In this document: positions 8,972 through 17,610 of the stretch, in pieces
Numbering within the stretch: the first letter of the stretch is position 1
Layout: each line of letters opens with the position of its first letter
Source of the DNA: Subtercola sp. PAMC28395
Lineage (GTDB): Bacteria > Actinomycetota > Actinomycetes > Actinomycetales > Microbacteriaceae
Length of the DNA stretch: 64,000 bases
NCBI RefSeq assembly: GCF_018889995.1
Contig: NZ_CP076547.1
Span: forward strand, 682,001 to 746,000
Reading direction: 5' to 3'
Translations under genes and position numbers: made by a program
The notes under the pieces: model-generated
What the model saw: only the letters and a program-made list of their open reading frames with translations
Databases searched by the model: none
Told to the model about the DNA's origin: nothing

Positions 8972-10105
8972 TCAACCAGTGGTTGGCGGCGTGCCCAGCG
9001 TCACCTGGGTCTGCGCCTCGGTACCGTTCCGCACGTACGTGACGTCGACCACGTCGCCGATCCTCTTGGCCAGCGTCACCCGGGTGATCACGTCGCTGTT
9101 GATCGCCGGCTGCCCGTCGATGCGCGTGATGATGTCACCGGCCTGGATCCCTGCGGTCGCAACCGGGCCTCCTCGCACCACCGATTCGACGAAGAGACCC
9201 GACTCGACTCCGAACCGCTGCGCGACTGCCGGCGGGATCAGCGAGACCTCGACTCCGAACCACGGGTACACCGCGGTTCCCGTCGCTATGAGCTGCTTGA
9301 CGATGCCGTTCGCGAGGTTCACCGGCACGGCGAACCCGATGCCGACGCTGCCGCCTCCGGCCTGGCCGACCGCGTTCGGCACCGAAGCGATGGCGGTGTT
9401 GATGCCCACGAGAGATCCGTCGCAGCTCACGAGCGCACCGCCCGAGTTGCCCGGGTTGATCGCGGCATCGGTCTGGATCGCTCCCGCGAGCGTCGTGGTG
9501 GTGTCGCCGTCGCTCGGTACGGTGACGTTGCGCCCCAGCGCACTCACGATTCCCGCCGTCACCGTGCTTGACAGGCCGAGGGGCGCGCCGAGTGCGACGA
9601 CCGGCTGGCCGACAGCCACTGTCGACGAGTCTCCGATCGAGATGGTCGGCAGCTTCTGGTCGCGGGTGACCTTCAGTACAGCCAGATCTGAGACCGGGTC
9701 GCGCCCGACAAGCGAGGCAGTATCTGATTCACCGCTGTTGTACATGACCGTGATTGTTCCGCCCTGGGCGGCATCGGAGATGACGTGGTTGTTCGTGACG
9801 ATGTAGCCGTCGCTCGTCAAAATCTCTCCCGTGCCGACCCCACCTCCGCCGGCGCCCTGGATGCTGATGGTGACGATACTCGGAAGAACATCGGTCGCCA
9901 CAGCCCTTGCGTCGCAGACCGAGGCAACTCGTGCAGTCGTGGCAATGAACCCTCCTGCGAAGCCGGCAACGAGGGCGATGACCACACCGCCGGCAACGGT
10001 CACCCAGAGCCTGCGGCTCTGCCACCACTTCGCGCTGGCGGGGCTTCCTGCTTCGACTTCAGGCGCAGGCGGCTCAGCAGGGGTGGCGGGCTCGGAGTTC
10101 GTCAT
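8972..10105 (-). CDS. HtrA/DegP-like S1C serine protease with PDZ domain
   Basis: 377 aa. There is a short Pro/Ala/Glu-rich cytoplasmic N-terminus, one transmembrane anchor near residues 33-54, then a trypsin-like domain. All three catalytic elements are present: His in GYIVTNNHVISDAA near 113, Asp in PVSDLAVLKV, and Ser in NPGNSGGALVSCDG near 218. A C-terminal PDZ domain (VESVVRGGPVATAGIQAGDIITRIDGQ from about 300) completes the HtrA/PepD architecture. It probably degrades or refolds damaged proteins outside the membrane. Confidence 0.92.
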   Translation of the reverse strand: MTNSEPATPAEPPAPEVEAGSPASAKWWQSRRLWVTVAGGVVIALVAGFAGGFIATTARVASVCDARAVATDVLPSIVTISIQGAGGGGVGTGEILTSDGYIVTNNHVISDAAQGGTITVMYNSGESDTASLVGRDPVSDLAVLKVTRDQKLPTISIGDSSTVAVGQPVVALGAPLGLSSTVTAGIVSALGRNVTVPSDGDTTTTLAGAIQTDAAINPGNSGGALVSCDGSLVGINTAIASVPNAVGQAGGGSVGIGFAVPVNLANGIVKQLIATGTAVYPWFGVEVSLIPPAVAQRFGVESGLFVESVVRGGPVATAGIQAGDIITRIDGQPAINSDVITRVTLAKRIGDVVDVTYVRNGTEAQTQVTLGTPPTTG

Positions 10106-10133
10106 GGCCAGAGCATAGTGGTTTCGTCACTCG

Positions 10134-10484
10134 TCAGCTGTTCAGAATGGTGCTCCGCAGATCGTCGAGAAGCATGAGCAGTTCGTCGGCGTCGGCCCTC
10201 CAGTACGTGATCGGGCCGGCACCCCGCGGGTGAGTGGTGTGCCGGCCGACGATGATGCCCTCGGATTCGAGCGCCTTCAGGTGGCGGCGAATCCCGTTGC
10301 GGGTGATTCCGAAGCGTTCCATCAGTGCCGCGTCGCTCAGCTCGCAACCGGAGAGCAGGGCGGTGATGATGTCGAGGCGCACCGAGCTGATTCCGAACAC
10401 AGCCTGGGCCCGCTGCACGCCCGCCAGGCCAGAGAGAGCCTCAGCACGATCGAGAACATCGAGGTCGGCCGCGGCACGTCTCAC
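10134..10484 (-). CDS. Winged helix-turn-helix regulator (ArsR-like)
   Basis: 116 aa from GTG at 10484. The centre reads as a winged HTH: SVRLDIITALLSGCELSDAA, then MERFGITRNGIRRHLKALES as recognition helix, then a wing with EGIIVGRHTTHPRGAGPITYW. The C-terminal amphipathic stretch DADELLMLLDDLRSTIL may mediate dimers. It most resembles ArsR-type helix-turn-helix proteins but has no Cys metal site. It lies 53 bp after the prpC stop on the same strand, so it could be the distal gene of the prp transcript; target unknown. Confidence 0.7.
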   Translation of the reverse strand: MRRAAADLDVLDRAEALSGLAGVQRAQAVFGISSVRLDIITALLSGCELSDAALMERFGITRNGIRRHLKALESEGIIVGRHTTHPRGAGPITYWRADADELLMLLDDLRSTILNS

Positions 10485-10537
10485 GGTCTCGCCTCTCGTC
10501 TCGGTCGATCATCCGGAAGCCTGTGAAGCACAGCGGA

Positions 10538-11650
10538 TCAGGGCAGGTGCCGCTCTTCTGGCCCGTTGTACAGGCTCAGGGGGCGGATCAGCGCGTTCGA
10601 GGCGAGTTGCTCCATGATGTGGGCAGTCCAGCCGGTCACCCGACTGGCCACGAAGAGGGGAGTGAAGGTGAGCGTGTCGAACCCCATCAGGTGGTACGCC
10701 GGGCCAGACGGGTAGTCGAGGTTCGGCAGGATGTTCTTCTTCGACGTCATCGACAACTCGAGCGCGTCATAGAGGGCAGCGAGATCCTGGGCATCGTATT
10801 CGGCGACGAGCGTATCGAGGGCGGCCTTCATCGTCGGAACGCGTGAGTCGCCGTTCTTGTAGACACGGTGGCCGAAGCCCATGATCTTGCGCTTCTCGGC
10901 CAGGGCAGTGTTCAGCCACTCTTCGGCCTTTGCCGCCTCGCCGATCTCGTCGAAGACATGCATCACCGCCTCGTTCGCTCCACCATGCAAGGGGCCCTTG
11001 AGAGCGCCGATGGCAGCGACGACAGCGGAGTACAGGTCGGAGAGCGTGCTCGTCACGACGCGGGCCGTGAAAGTCGAGGCGTTGAACGAGTGCTCGGCAT
11101 ACAGGATCATCGAGACATCGAAGGCGTCGACGACGACCTGGGCGGGCACTTCGCCGAACGTCATGTAGAGGAAGTTCGCGCTGTACCCGAGATCATCCCT
11201 CGGCTCAACGATCGCCTGCTGGCGACGCCGGCGCTGGTCGTAGGCGACGATCGCCGGGATCTTGCCGAGCAGGGCGACCGACTTGGCGAGGTTGGCCTCG
11301 GGGGTCGACACGTCGGCCTCCCAGTCGTTCGCGCCGATGACGGAGACAGCGGTGCGAAGCACATCCATCGGGTGAGCCGTGAGCGGCAGATCGTCGATGA
11401 CCCGCTTGACGTTGTCATCGAGCTTCCGGTACGAACGCTCGACGGCCTGGAAGTCGGAGAGCTGCCCCGAATCGGGGAGCTCGCCGTGCCAGAGCAGATA
11501 GGCGACCTCCTCGAAGGAACATTTCGCTGCCAGCTCCTGCACGGGGTAACCCCGGTAGAGCAGAGAGTTGGTCTCGGGGTTGACCTTCGAGACTGCGGTG
11601 TAGTCGACGACGACGCCGGCGAGGCCCTTGTGGATCTGTGGGTCGGTCAT
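10538..11650 (-). CDS. prpC: 2-methylcitrate synthase (citrate synthase family)
   Basis: 370 aa, the short citrate synthase type typical of 2-methylcitrate synthases. Active-site elements are visible: GPLHGGANEAVMHV near residue 224, GFGHRVYKNGDSR near 265, and the conserved catalytic Asp region in LDYPSGPAYHLMG near 320. It condenses propionyl-CoA with oxaloacetate. The gene overlaps prpB by 4 nt. The context of prpB and prpD makes methylcitrate rather than citrate synthesis the likely role, although such enzymes often do both. Confidence 0.92.
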   Translation of the reverse strand: MTDPQIHKGLAGVVVDYTAVSKVNPETNSLLYRGYPVQELAAKCSFEEVAYLLWHGELPDSGQLSDFQAVERSYRKLDDNVKRVIDDLPLTAHPMDVLRTAVSVIGANDWEADVSTPEANLAKSVALLGKIPAIVAYDQRRRRQQAIVEPRDDLGYSANFLYMTFGEVPAQVVVDAFDVSMILYAEHSFNASTFTARVVTSTLSDLYSAVVAAIGALKGPLHGGANEAVMHVFDEIGEAAKAEEWLNTALAEKRKIMGFGHRVYKNGDSRVPTMKAALDTLVAEYDAQDLAALYDALELSMTSKKNILPNLDYPSGPAYHLMGFDTLTFTPLFVASRVTGWTAHIMEQLASNALIRPLSLYNGPEERHLP

Positions 11651-12561
11651 GAGGCTCCCTTGCCTTGTGGTACCTGGAAGTTGAAAATGCTGGTGTCGAA
11701 GGTGTTGTATGCCGAGTAGTCGAGCAGTTCATACAGGCGCGCGCGGGTCTGCATGTTCTTCACCTCGGGCTGCAGCGAGCCCTCGGCGAGGATCGTTTCG
11801 AGCCCGCGTTCAGCGGCACCCATCGCAAGACGCAGCAGGCTGACCGGGTAGATGACGAGGTTGATGCCCACTCCGGCGAGCTCGTCGGTGGTGAACAGCT
11901 CACTCTTGCCGAACTCGGTCATGTTGGCAAGCACCGGCACGTCGATCGCCTTGCGAACCGCCTCGAACTCGCCGAGGTCGGCCATCGCCTCGGGGAAGAT
12001 CGCGTCGGCGCCCGCGTCGACGAGTGCCTTCATCCGGTCGATCGCGACGGAGAGCCCTTCGACGGCACGGATGTCGGTGCGCGCCATGATCAGCAGATTC
12101 GGGTCACGGCGAGCGCTCACGGCAGCGTTGATGCGCTTGGTCGCGGTGTCGGTGTCGACCACCGCCTTGCCGTCGAGGTGGCCACAGCGCTTCGGGTTGA
12201 TCTGGTCTTCGATGTGCAGGCCTGAGACGCCGGCATCTTCGAGCTCCTGGACCGTGCGGGCCACGTTCATCGGTTCACCGAACCCCGTGTCGGCATCGAC
12301 GAGTGTCGGCAGGTCGGTCATGCGGCTGATCTGCCGGGCACGAAGGGCGACCTCGGTGAGCGTGGTCAGGCCGATGTCGGGCAGGCCCAGGTCGGCCGCG
12401 ATGACCGCGCCAGAGATGTAGACGCCGTCGAAACCCTTGTCTTGTATGAGCCTGGCGCTCAGCGGGTTGAACGCACCGGGCATCTTCTGCAGCGTGCCCG
12501 AGGCAAGAGCCGCACGAAAGTCGGCTCTCTTCTCAGCGGGCGTCTTCTCGGAATACAACAT
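11647..12561 (-). CDS. prpB: 2-methylisocitrate lyase
   Basis: 304 aa, isocitrate lyase/PEP mutase superfamily. It has PTLVDADTGFGEP near residue 85 for metal binding and the catalytic-loop motif NPKRCGHLDGK near 123 with the catalytic Cys. KRCGH is typical of methylisocitrate lyase. It cleaves 2-methylisocitrate to pyruvate and succinate, closing the propionate-oxidation cycle. Its ATG overlaps the prpD stop as TGATG and its stop overlaps the prpC start as ATGA, so the three enzymes are translated from one coupled message. Confidence 0.94.
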   Translation of the reverse strand: MLYSEKTPAEKRADFRAALASGTLQKMPGAFNPLSARLIQDKGFDGVYISGAVIAADLGLPDIGLTTLTEVALRARQISRMTDLPTLVDADTGFGEPMNVARTVQELEDAGVSGLHIEDQINPKRCGHLDGKAVVDTDTATKRINAAVSARRDPNLLIMARTDIRAVEGLSVAIDRMKALVDAGADAIFPEAMADLGEFEAVRKAIDVPVLANMTEFGKSELFTTDELAGVGINLVIYPVSLLRLAMGAAERGLETILAEGSLQPEVKNMQTRARLYELLDYSAYNTFDTSIFNFQVPQGKGAS

Positions 12562-14066
12562 CAGAAGAGTCCCTTCGGTGCGGTGATTCCCTCGAAGAAT
12601 CCGGCACGAGCCGTGACGGTGAGGCCGCCGAGTTCTGCCGCACTGAGCGAGGGAAGTCGCTGGGCCACGTCGAGAAAGCGCTCGATCTCTGCTTCGTCGA
12701 GGGCGTGAGCCGCAAGGGTGCGGAACTTCTTGATGTAATCGGCACGCTCGAACGGCCGGGCTCCGAGCGGGTGTGCGTCGGCGACCGCGATCTCGTCGAC
12801 GATGCGCGTGCCGTCTTTCAGTGTGATCTCGACGCGACCGCCGAAAGCCTTCTCAGCGGGGTCGTTCGAGTGGTAGCGACGCGTCCACTCCGCGTCTTCC
12901 TGTGTGGTGATCTTGTTCCACAGTGCGACAGTGTCGGGCCGGGTGGCTCGCTCCCGCGAGTAGGAACGTTCGTGGTTCCACTCGCCGTCCTGGTAGGCGA
13001 CGGCGAAGATGAAGGGCACCGAGTGGTCGAGCGTCTCACGGCTCGCCAGCGGGTCGTACTTCTGCGGGTCGTTCGCGCCCGAGCCGATCACGTAGTGCGT
13101 GTGGTGCGAGGTGTGGATGACGATGCTGACGATGTCATCATCGTTCGCTACCGCGTGCTGGTTGTGGAGCTTGCGCGCGAGGTCGATCCACGCCTGGGCC
13201 TGGTACTCAGCGGAATGCTCTTTGGTGTAGCTGTCGAGAATGGCGCGCTTGGCCTCGCCGGGGGCGGGCAGAGTCACGTCGTACTGGGCGCTTGGGCCGT
13301 CGAGCATCCACGCGATCACGCCGTCTTCGCCTTCGTAGATCGGGGTGGGGCTGGTCTGGCCGCGCATGGCACGATCGACAGCCTCGACCGCCATCTTGCC
13401 GGCGAAGGCCGGGGCGTAGGCCTTCCAGGTGGAGATCTCGCCCTTGCGGGACTGGCGGGTGGCCGTTGTGGTGTGAAGTGCCTGGCCGATCGACTGGAAG
13501 ATCGTTTCGACGTCGAGGCCGAGCAGTGTGCCTATTCCGGCGGCCGCGCTCGGGCCGAGATGCGCCACGTGGTCGATCTTGTGCGCGTGCAGGCTGATCG
13601 CCTTGACGAGGTCGATCTGGATCTCGTAGCCGGTCGCGATGCCGCGCACGAGGTCGTGACCGCTCTTCTGGGTGTGCTGGGCGACGGCGAGGATGGGCGG
13701 GATGTTGTCGCCCGGGTGGGAGTACTCAGCCGCGAGGAAGGTGTCGTGGTAGTCGAGCTCCCGCACGGCGACGCCGTTCGCCCACGCCGCCCACTCGGGG
13801 CTGTAACGGCCTTCCACCCCGAAGACCGTGGAGCCCGGCGTGTAGGGGTGTGCCTGGGCCTGGGCCCTGGCCGCGATGATCGGGCCGCGCGCGAGGGAGG
13901 CCGTGGCGACTGACGCATTGTCGATCACGCGGTTGATCACCATTTCGACGACATCATCGGTCACCGCCACCGGGTCGGCCGCAACCTGGGCGATCGAATA
14001 GGCGAGTTGTTCGCTTGCCGGGAGGTTTTCGGAGCTCGGGTGCACCCGAACGTCAAGAGTCTTCAT
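12561..14066 (-). CDS. prpD: 2-methylcitrate dehydratase (MmgE/PrpD family)
   Basis: 501 aa, full length for PrpD. The family pattern starts early ([20 protein letters not shown]), followed by [21 protein letters not shown] near 80, [20 protein letters not shown] near 107, and [18 protein letters not shown] near 170. It dehydrates 2-methylcitrate to 2-methyl-cis-aconitate in the cytoplasm; no iron-sulfur cluster is expected. The start overlaps the gntR stop by 4 nt. A separate aconitase is needed for rehydration and is not present in the window. Confidence 0.94.
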   Translation of the reverse strand: MKTLDVRVHPSSENLPASEQLAYSIAQVAADPVAVTDDVVEMVINRVIDNASVATASLARGPIIAARAQAQAHPYTPGSTVFGVEGRYSPEWAAWANGVAVRELDYHDTFLAAEYSHPGDNIPPILAVAQHTQKSGHDLVRGIATGYEIQIDLVKAISLHAHKIDHVAHLGPSAAAGIGTLLGLDVETIFQSIGQALHTTTATRQSRKGEISTWKAYAPAFAGKMAVEAVDRAMRGQTSPTPIYEGEDGVIAWMLDGPSAQYDVTLPAPGEAKRAILDSYTKEHSAEYQAQAWIDLARKLHNQHAVANDDDIVSIVIHTSHHTHYVIGSGANDPQKYDPLASRETLDHSVPFIFAVAYQDGEWNHERSYSRERATRPDTVALWNKITTQEDAEWTRRYHSNDPAEKAFGGRVEITLKDGTRIVDEIAVADAHPLGARPFERADYIKKFRTLAAHALDEAEIERFLDVAQRLPSLSAAELGGLTVTARAGFFEGITAPKGLF

Positions 14067-14818
14067 ATGGAGAGTGTTCCTTCTGGTTGGGGATCGAAAG
14101 CTGGTTGGGCAGTGAAAGTCGGCTGGGGGCTGGGTGGCGTTGGGTCATCGGGCCGCGCCGGGTGCGAACGGCCGCCGACAGCATCGGCGAGCGAGGAGAG
14201 AATGACCTGCTGGCTGCGGTGCAGGTGAACGTGGGTGGCGTGTGCTGCCAGTTGCGCGTCGCCGTCGATGATCGCCTCGACGATCGTGAGATGCTCCTTC
14301 GCCGCTTCGAGCAGCCTGGCCGGGTTGTCGCTGGACAGGCGACGGATGCGGGCCAGGTGCGTGCGCACACCATCGAGCGCGCCGACGAGATACGGGCTGT
14401 CGATGGCGACGTCGATCTCGTGGTCGAAGCGGGAGACGATGTCGTAGTACTCCTGGCGGTCGGCTTTCGGGTCACCGAGGATGACCGGTGCCGTGCGCAG
14501 CGCCGACTGCAGTACGGCGAACGGTTCGACCGAGCGCCTGCGGGCCGCGAGGCCAGCAGACTGCTGTTCGAGGGCCTGGCGGAGTTCGAAGAGCGAGACG
14601 ACATTCTCTGCGGAGACGCCCGCGACCACGAGGCCGCGAGCCCCCTGCGGCTCGACCAGCCCGTCGGCGACAAGGCGGCTGAGGGCGTGCCGAAGGGGGG
14701 TACGTGAGACGCCGATGCGCGTCGACTGCTCGACTTCGGCCAGAACGGTACCGGGGGCCAAGCGCCATTCGACGATCTCACCGCGGAGAACGGCGTAGGC
14801 ACGATCACTCGCTCGCAT
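14063..14818 (-). CDS. GntR (FadR/FCD) family regulator of the prp operon
   Basis: 251 aa from the ATG at 14818. An in-frame ATG at 14851 is possible, but 14818 has a GAGG ribosome site and leaves the TGTATACA palindrome in untranslated DNA. The N-terminal GntR winged HTH reads [20 protein letters not shown] followed by [20 protein letters not shown]. The C-terminal half is a helical FCD ligand domain with conserved His and Asp positions ([43 protein letters not shown]). The last ~35 residues are a Pro-rich tail produced by a G-rich low-complexity stretch. It is first gene of gntR-prpDBC and probably autoregulates; propionate-derived methylcitrate is a plausible effector. Confidence 0.88.
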   Translation of the reverse strand: MRASDRAYAVLRGEIVEWRLAPGTVLAEVEQSTRIGVSRTPLRHALSRLVADGLVEPQGARGLVVAGVSAENVVSLFELRQALEQQSAGLAARRRSVEPFAVLQSALRTAPVILGDPKADRQEYYDIVSRFDHEIDVAIDSPYLVGALDGVRTHLARIRRLSSDNPARLLEAAKEHLTIVEAIIDGDAQLAAHATHVHLHRSQQVILSSLADAVGGRSHPARPDDPTPPSPQPTFTAQPAFDPQPEGTLSI

Positions 14819-14838
14819 CTCACCCGCCCTCACGTCTA

Positions 14839-14908
14839 TGTATACAAGCATGCCCAGTATGCGCCTCAGGGTGAAGAAATAGCAAGTCTTTTGGGGTCAA
14901 TGTATACG
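14839..14908. promoter_or_regulatory. Twin TGTATAC boxes, GntR operator candidates
   Basis: A perfect palindrome TGTATACA at 14839-14846 and a second copy TGTATACG at 14901-14908 lie 62 bp apart, between the divergent gntR-prp operon and the GNAT-AAA gene. FadR-subfamily GntR proteins bind short T-N-G/T-A-C palindromes, so these are good candidates for the operator. Binding is inferred. Confidence 0.5.
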
Positions 14909-14945
14909 CAGACACGTTCACCCCGGTTCTGGATAGCATGTGGCC

Positions 14946-16226
14946 ATGGTCTCGTACCGAATTCGCGATTTTCACCCCGACGACGTCGACGGCATCCTCC
15001 ACCTGTGGGAGGAGTTGCGGGCGTCACAGGTCGAACCCGTCTATGCGCTCTCCGAAGTACTCGCCTCCTGCCAGGAGGACAACGCTGTCGTCGCGGTGCA
15101 CGACGACGTCGTGATCGGCGCTGCCGTCGGACGCGCAGCCCATGCCCAGGGCTGGATCGTGTTTCTCTCGACCACCGCGAGCTGGCAGGGCCAGGGCATC
15201 GGAAGTTCACTGCTCGCTGCCCTCGAGAAGCAGATGACGCCAAGAGGCCTCTCAAAACTGTCTGCACTCCTTCCGGACACGGCCACCAGGGTCGACGCCT
15301 TCGTCGACCAGGGTTTCGAGATCCAGAAGAACCTCCGCTACTTCGAACGCGAGATTCCCGTGCAGCGAAAAGAGCTCGGCACGCTCGCCGAACTCGGCGG
15401 CCGCATTCTGCCTCGGGGCCTCTGGGATGGCATCGGCGGCATGCAGCAGGAGAAGGAACTGCTCGAGCGCCGACTGGTGATGCCCTTGGCCAAGCCCGAG
15501 CTCGCCGAGCAGTTCGGAGTTGTGCCTCCGCGGGCCGTCGTGCTGTTCGGCCCTCCCGGCACCGGCAAGACCACGTTCGCGCGCGCGATCGCCTCGCGTC
15601 TGGAGTGGTCGTTCGTCGAAGTCTTTCCGTCGCGCCTCGCCTCCGACCCGAAAGGCCTGGCCGGTGCGCTCCGCGAGACGTTCCTCAAGATCGCCGAACT
15701 CGAGCATGCCGTGGTCTTCATCGACGAGGTCGAGGAGATCGCCGCCCAGCGTGGCGGCGAACCGCCGTCGGCACTGCAGGGCGTGACGAATGAACTGCTG
15801 AAGATCATCCCGGCCTTCAGGGACCAGCCCGATCGTCTTCTGGTGTGTGCGACGAACTTCATCAGGGCTCTCGACTCGGCCTTTCTGCGACATGGCCGCT
15901 TCGACTACGTGATTCCGATCGGGCTGCCCGACAGCGCCGCCCGGCACTCGATCTGGGAGCGGTACATTCCGGGCCAGGCAAGCGTCGACATCGCAGCCCT
16001 GGTGGCAGAGACCGACGGATTCTCGCCCGCCGACATCGAGTACTCGGCGCGCAAGGCCTCCCAGAGCGCCCTAGAGAAGGCGATCTACGAGGGTGGCCCG
16101 AATGCCACTGCCACCGGACCGGTCACGGCCGACTACCTCGAGGCGATCGGGGCGACGCGCGCCACAGTGTCCGCGGAGGTCGCCGCGGACTTCCTCGACG
16201 ACATCGAGACCATCGCCCGGCTGTAG
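14946..16226 (+). CDS. GNAT acetyltransferase-AAA+ ATPase fusion
   Basis: 426 aa from ATG at 14946 (GTG at 14940 is an alternative). Residues ~1-135 form a GNAT domain, with acetyl-CoA motif A as TTASWQGQGIGSSLLAALEK near 77-96. Residues ~150-426 form a classical AAA module: AELGGRILPRGLWDGIGGM linker, Walker A GPPGTGKTTFARAIASRLEW near 202, Walker B VVFIDEVEEI near 258, sensor 1 LLVCATNF near 302, and the arginine-finger region SAFLRHGRFDYVIP near 312. This is the CDC48/SpoVK-like type. The pairing suggests ATP-driven remodelling coupled to acetylation of a target; the target is unknown. It is divergent from gntR-prp. A decayed copy of its 3' end lies at 16841-16930. Confidence 0.88.
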   Translation: MVSYRIRDFHPDDVDGILHLWEELRASQVEPVYALSEVLASCQEDNAVVAVHDDVVIGAAVGRAAHAQGWIVFLSTTASWQGQGIGSSLLAALEKQMTPRGLSKLSALLPDTATRVDAFVDQGFEIQKNLRYFEREIPVQRKELGTLAELGGRILPRGLWDGIGGMQQEKELLERRLVMPLAKPELAEQFGVVPPRAVVLFGPPGTGKTTFARAIASRLEWSFVEVFPSRLASDPKGLAGALRETFLKIAELEHAVVFIDEVEEIAAQRGGEPPSALQGVTNELLKIIPAFRDQPDRLLVCATNFIRALDSAFLRHGRFDYVIPIGLPDSAARHSIWERYIPGQASVDIAALVAETDGFSPADIEYSARKASQSALEKAIYEGGPNATATGPVTADYLEAIGATRATVSAEVAADFLDDIETIARL

Positions 16227-16250
16227 GAGCACCGATCGCTCACAGGCTGG

Positions 16251-16808
16251 TCAGCCCTGCCAGATGACCTCACCACCAGAGAGGAGATCTGTGCGATGCA
16301 GGCCGAGCCTCCGGGCGACAGCCATCGAAGCCCCGTGCTCCGGGTGGATCGACGCCGCAAATGACACAACGTCGCGCGAGGACAGCCACTGCCTGACGGC
16401 GAGCGCAGCCTCCGTGGCAAACCCGTTGCCCTGGTCTCGGGTGCCGACGAGCCACGCGAGTTCGGCGACCATCGCCCCCGCGTTGGGTGAAACCGTTGCC
16501 TGAACGAATCCCATTGCTCTCGCCGAACCAGGGTCGCGAATGACCCAGTTGAACCACAATTGTGAACCGTCCGCCGATCGCCCGGTGACCTGCCTGGCGT
16601 AGCGTTCCTGTAACTCGGCCAGCGATGGAGGGTTTTCCCCCGTGAACTCGTAGAGCGAGGTGCTCGAAAGCACAGCCTCCATCTCGACCGCGTGATCGAT
16701 CGTCAGCGGCTCCAGTCTGAGCCGCTCAGAAACAATAGCGCTACGTTCCCACTCCACGTCTCGAGGATCGCACGAATGTGCTCTTCGCTCACCCGCTGCG
16801 GGCTTCAT
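16251..16808 (-). CDS. GNAT family N-acetyltransferase (RimJ/RimL-like)
   Basis: 185 aa at most. The opening SERLRLEPLTIDHAVEMEAV is typical of RimJ/RimL-type GNATs, followed by WFNWVIRDPGSARAMGFVQA and motif A VGTRDQGNGFATEAALAVRQ near 120-139, then ASIHPEHGASMAVARRLGL. The first ~20 residues look non-conserved, so a GTG at 16757 is another plausible start. It converges on the GNAT-AAA gene with 24 bp between stops. Substrate unknown. Confidence 0.82.
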   Translation of the reverse strand: MKPAAGERRAHSCDPRDVEWERSAIVSERLRLEPLTIDHAVEMEAVLSSTSLYEFTGENPPSLAELQERYARQVTGRSADGSQLWFNWVIRDPGSARAMGFVQATVSPNAGAMVAELAWLVGTRDQGNGFATEAALAVRQWLSSRDVVSFAASIHPEHGASMAVARRLGLHRTDLLSGGEVIWQG

Positions 16809-16840
16809 AACTCCGCGCGACGGATCTCAAGATTCGCCAG

Positions 16841-16930
16841 GCTAGCGTCGACATCGCGACACTGGCGACGGAGACCGAGGGATTCTCGCTCCCTCACTAC
16901 CTCGAGACCATCGCCCGCCTTTCGAGGTAG
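16841..16930 (+). pseudogene. Decayed copy of the AAA+ gene 3' end
   Basis: Read on the plus strand, 16841-16930 encodes ASVDIATLATETEGFS, then LPHYLETIARLSR and a stop. This closely matches two separated parts of the GNAT-AAA protein, ASVDIAALVAETDGFS and DYLEAI/DIETIARL before its stop, with about 50 residues deleted between them. The DNA similarity is also clear. It is a gene fragment left by a tandem duplication or a second, lost paralogue, and is not expected to be expressed. Confidence 0.75.
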
Positions 16931-17448
16931 GAGGCCCGGGGGCGGACGTTCCTCAGCGCGAGGTCGCCGCGACACGGCACCACGAGAAGGTCTCCGGGCA
17001 CAAGATCCGCGGGCAGCCCCGAAGCCAGTATTTCGACCACTCCAGGCTCCTCGTCGGCCAACTCGCGGAGTACCAACGCCGCAGAAATACCGTGTGCGAC
17101 GGATGCCCGGCCGATCAGCCGCGCCTCGGAGAGAATGGGCCGCACGTCGTCGAGCCGGGCATCCACTCGTACCCAGAGGGTGCCGGTTGGCGAAAGACTG
17201 ATGGCCGTGACCGCCGTCACGATGGCGCTCGCACGATCTGTGACAGACGGACGACCGTGGGTCCCAGGGATGACGGCAGCCGCGGTGTGGATGCATGGCG
17301 TCTGGCAGATTTCGGCAAGGCGGAGCATCGACACGCCCGCGACCGAGACGTCTGTTGTTGTGGCCGTGGTGTGTTCCGGCCAGAGGTCGGTGCTGATCGG
17401 GTCCGGGATGCTGCGGCGAAGGCTCGGCATCATGTGCGTGAGGGTCAT
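16897..17448 (-). CDS. Conserved-looking hypothetical protein
   Basis: 183 aa; I do not recognise a named domain. The protein is hydrophilic, without signal peptide or membrane segment. It has an ordered N-terminal half (RRSIPDPISTDLWPEHTTAT, then VSMLRLAEICQTPCIHTAAA and GTHGRPSVTDRASAIVTAV) and a C-terminal part with alternating hydrophobic residues (LWVRVDARLDDVRPILSEARL; GDLLVVPCRGDLALRNVRPR). Codon use and third-position GC fit a real gene. Its 3' end overlaps the decayed AAA fragment at 16897-16930, so the last ~12 residues may be acquired read-through. Confidence 0.6.
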   Translation of the reverse strand: MTLTHMMPSLRRSIPDPISTDLWPEHTTATTTDVSVAGVSMLRLAEICQTPCIHTAAAVIPGTHGRPSVTDRASAIVTAVTAISLSPTGTLWVRVDARLDDVRPILSEARLIGRASVAHGISAALVLRELADEEPGVVEILASGLPADLVPGDLLVVPCRGDLALRNVRPRASYLERRAMVSR

Positions 17449-17610
17449 GGCTCTGTCTTACGCCGCCCGGCGAACCCGATCGGGAACCCTAACGAAAACT
17501 CAACGGGCACGATTCACGTGCTGCAGTGAGTCTGTGATGATGCGGCATTCTGGCATAAGGATTTCGTAGAGATCGGCACTCGGCGGCGTGCGGCGGCGTA
17601 GAACGGGAGC

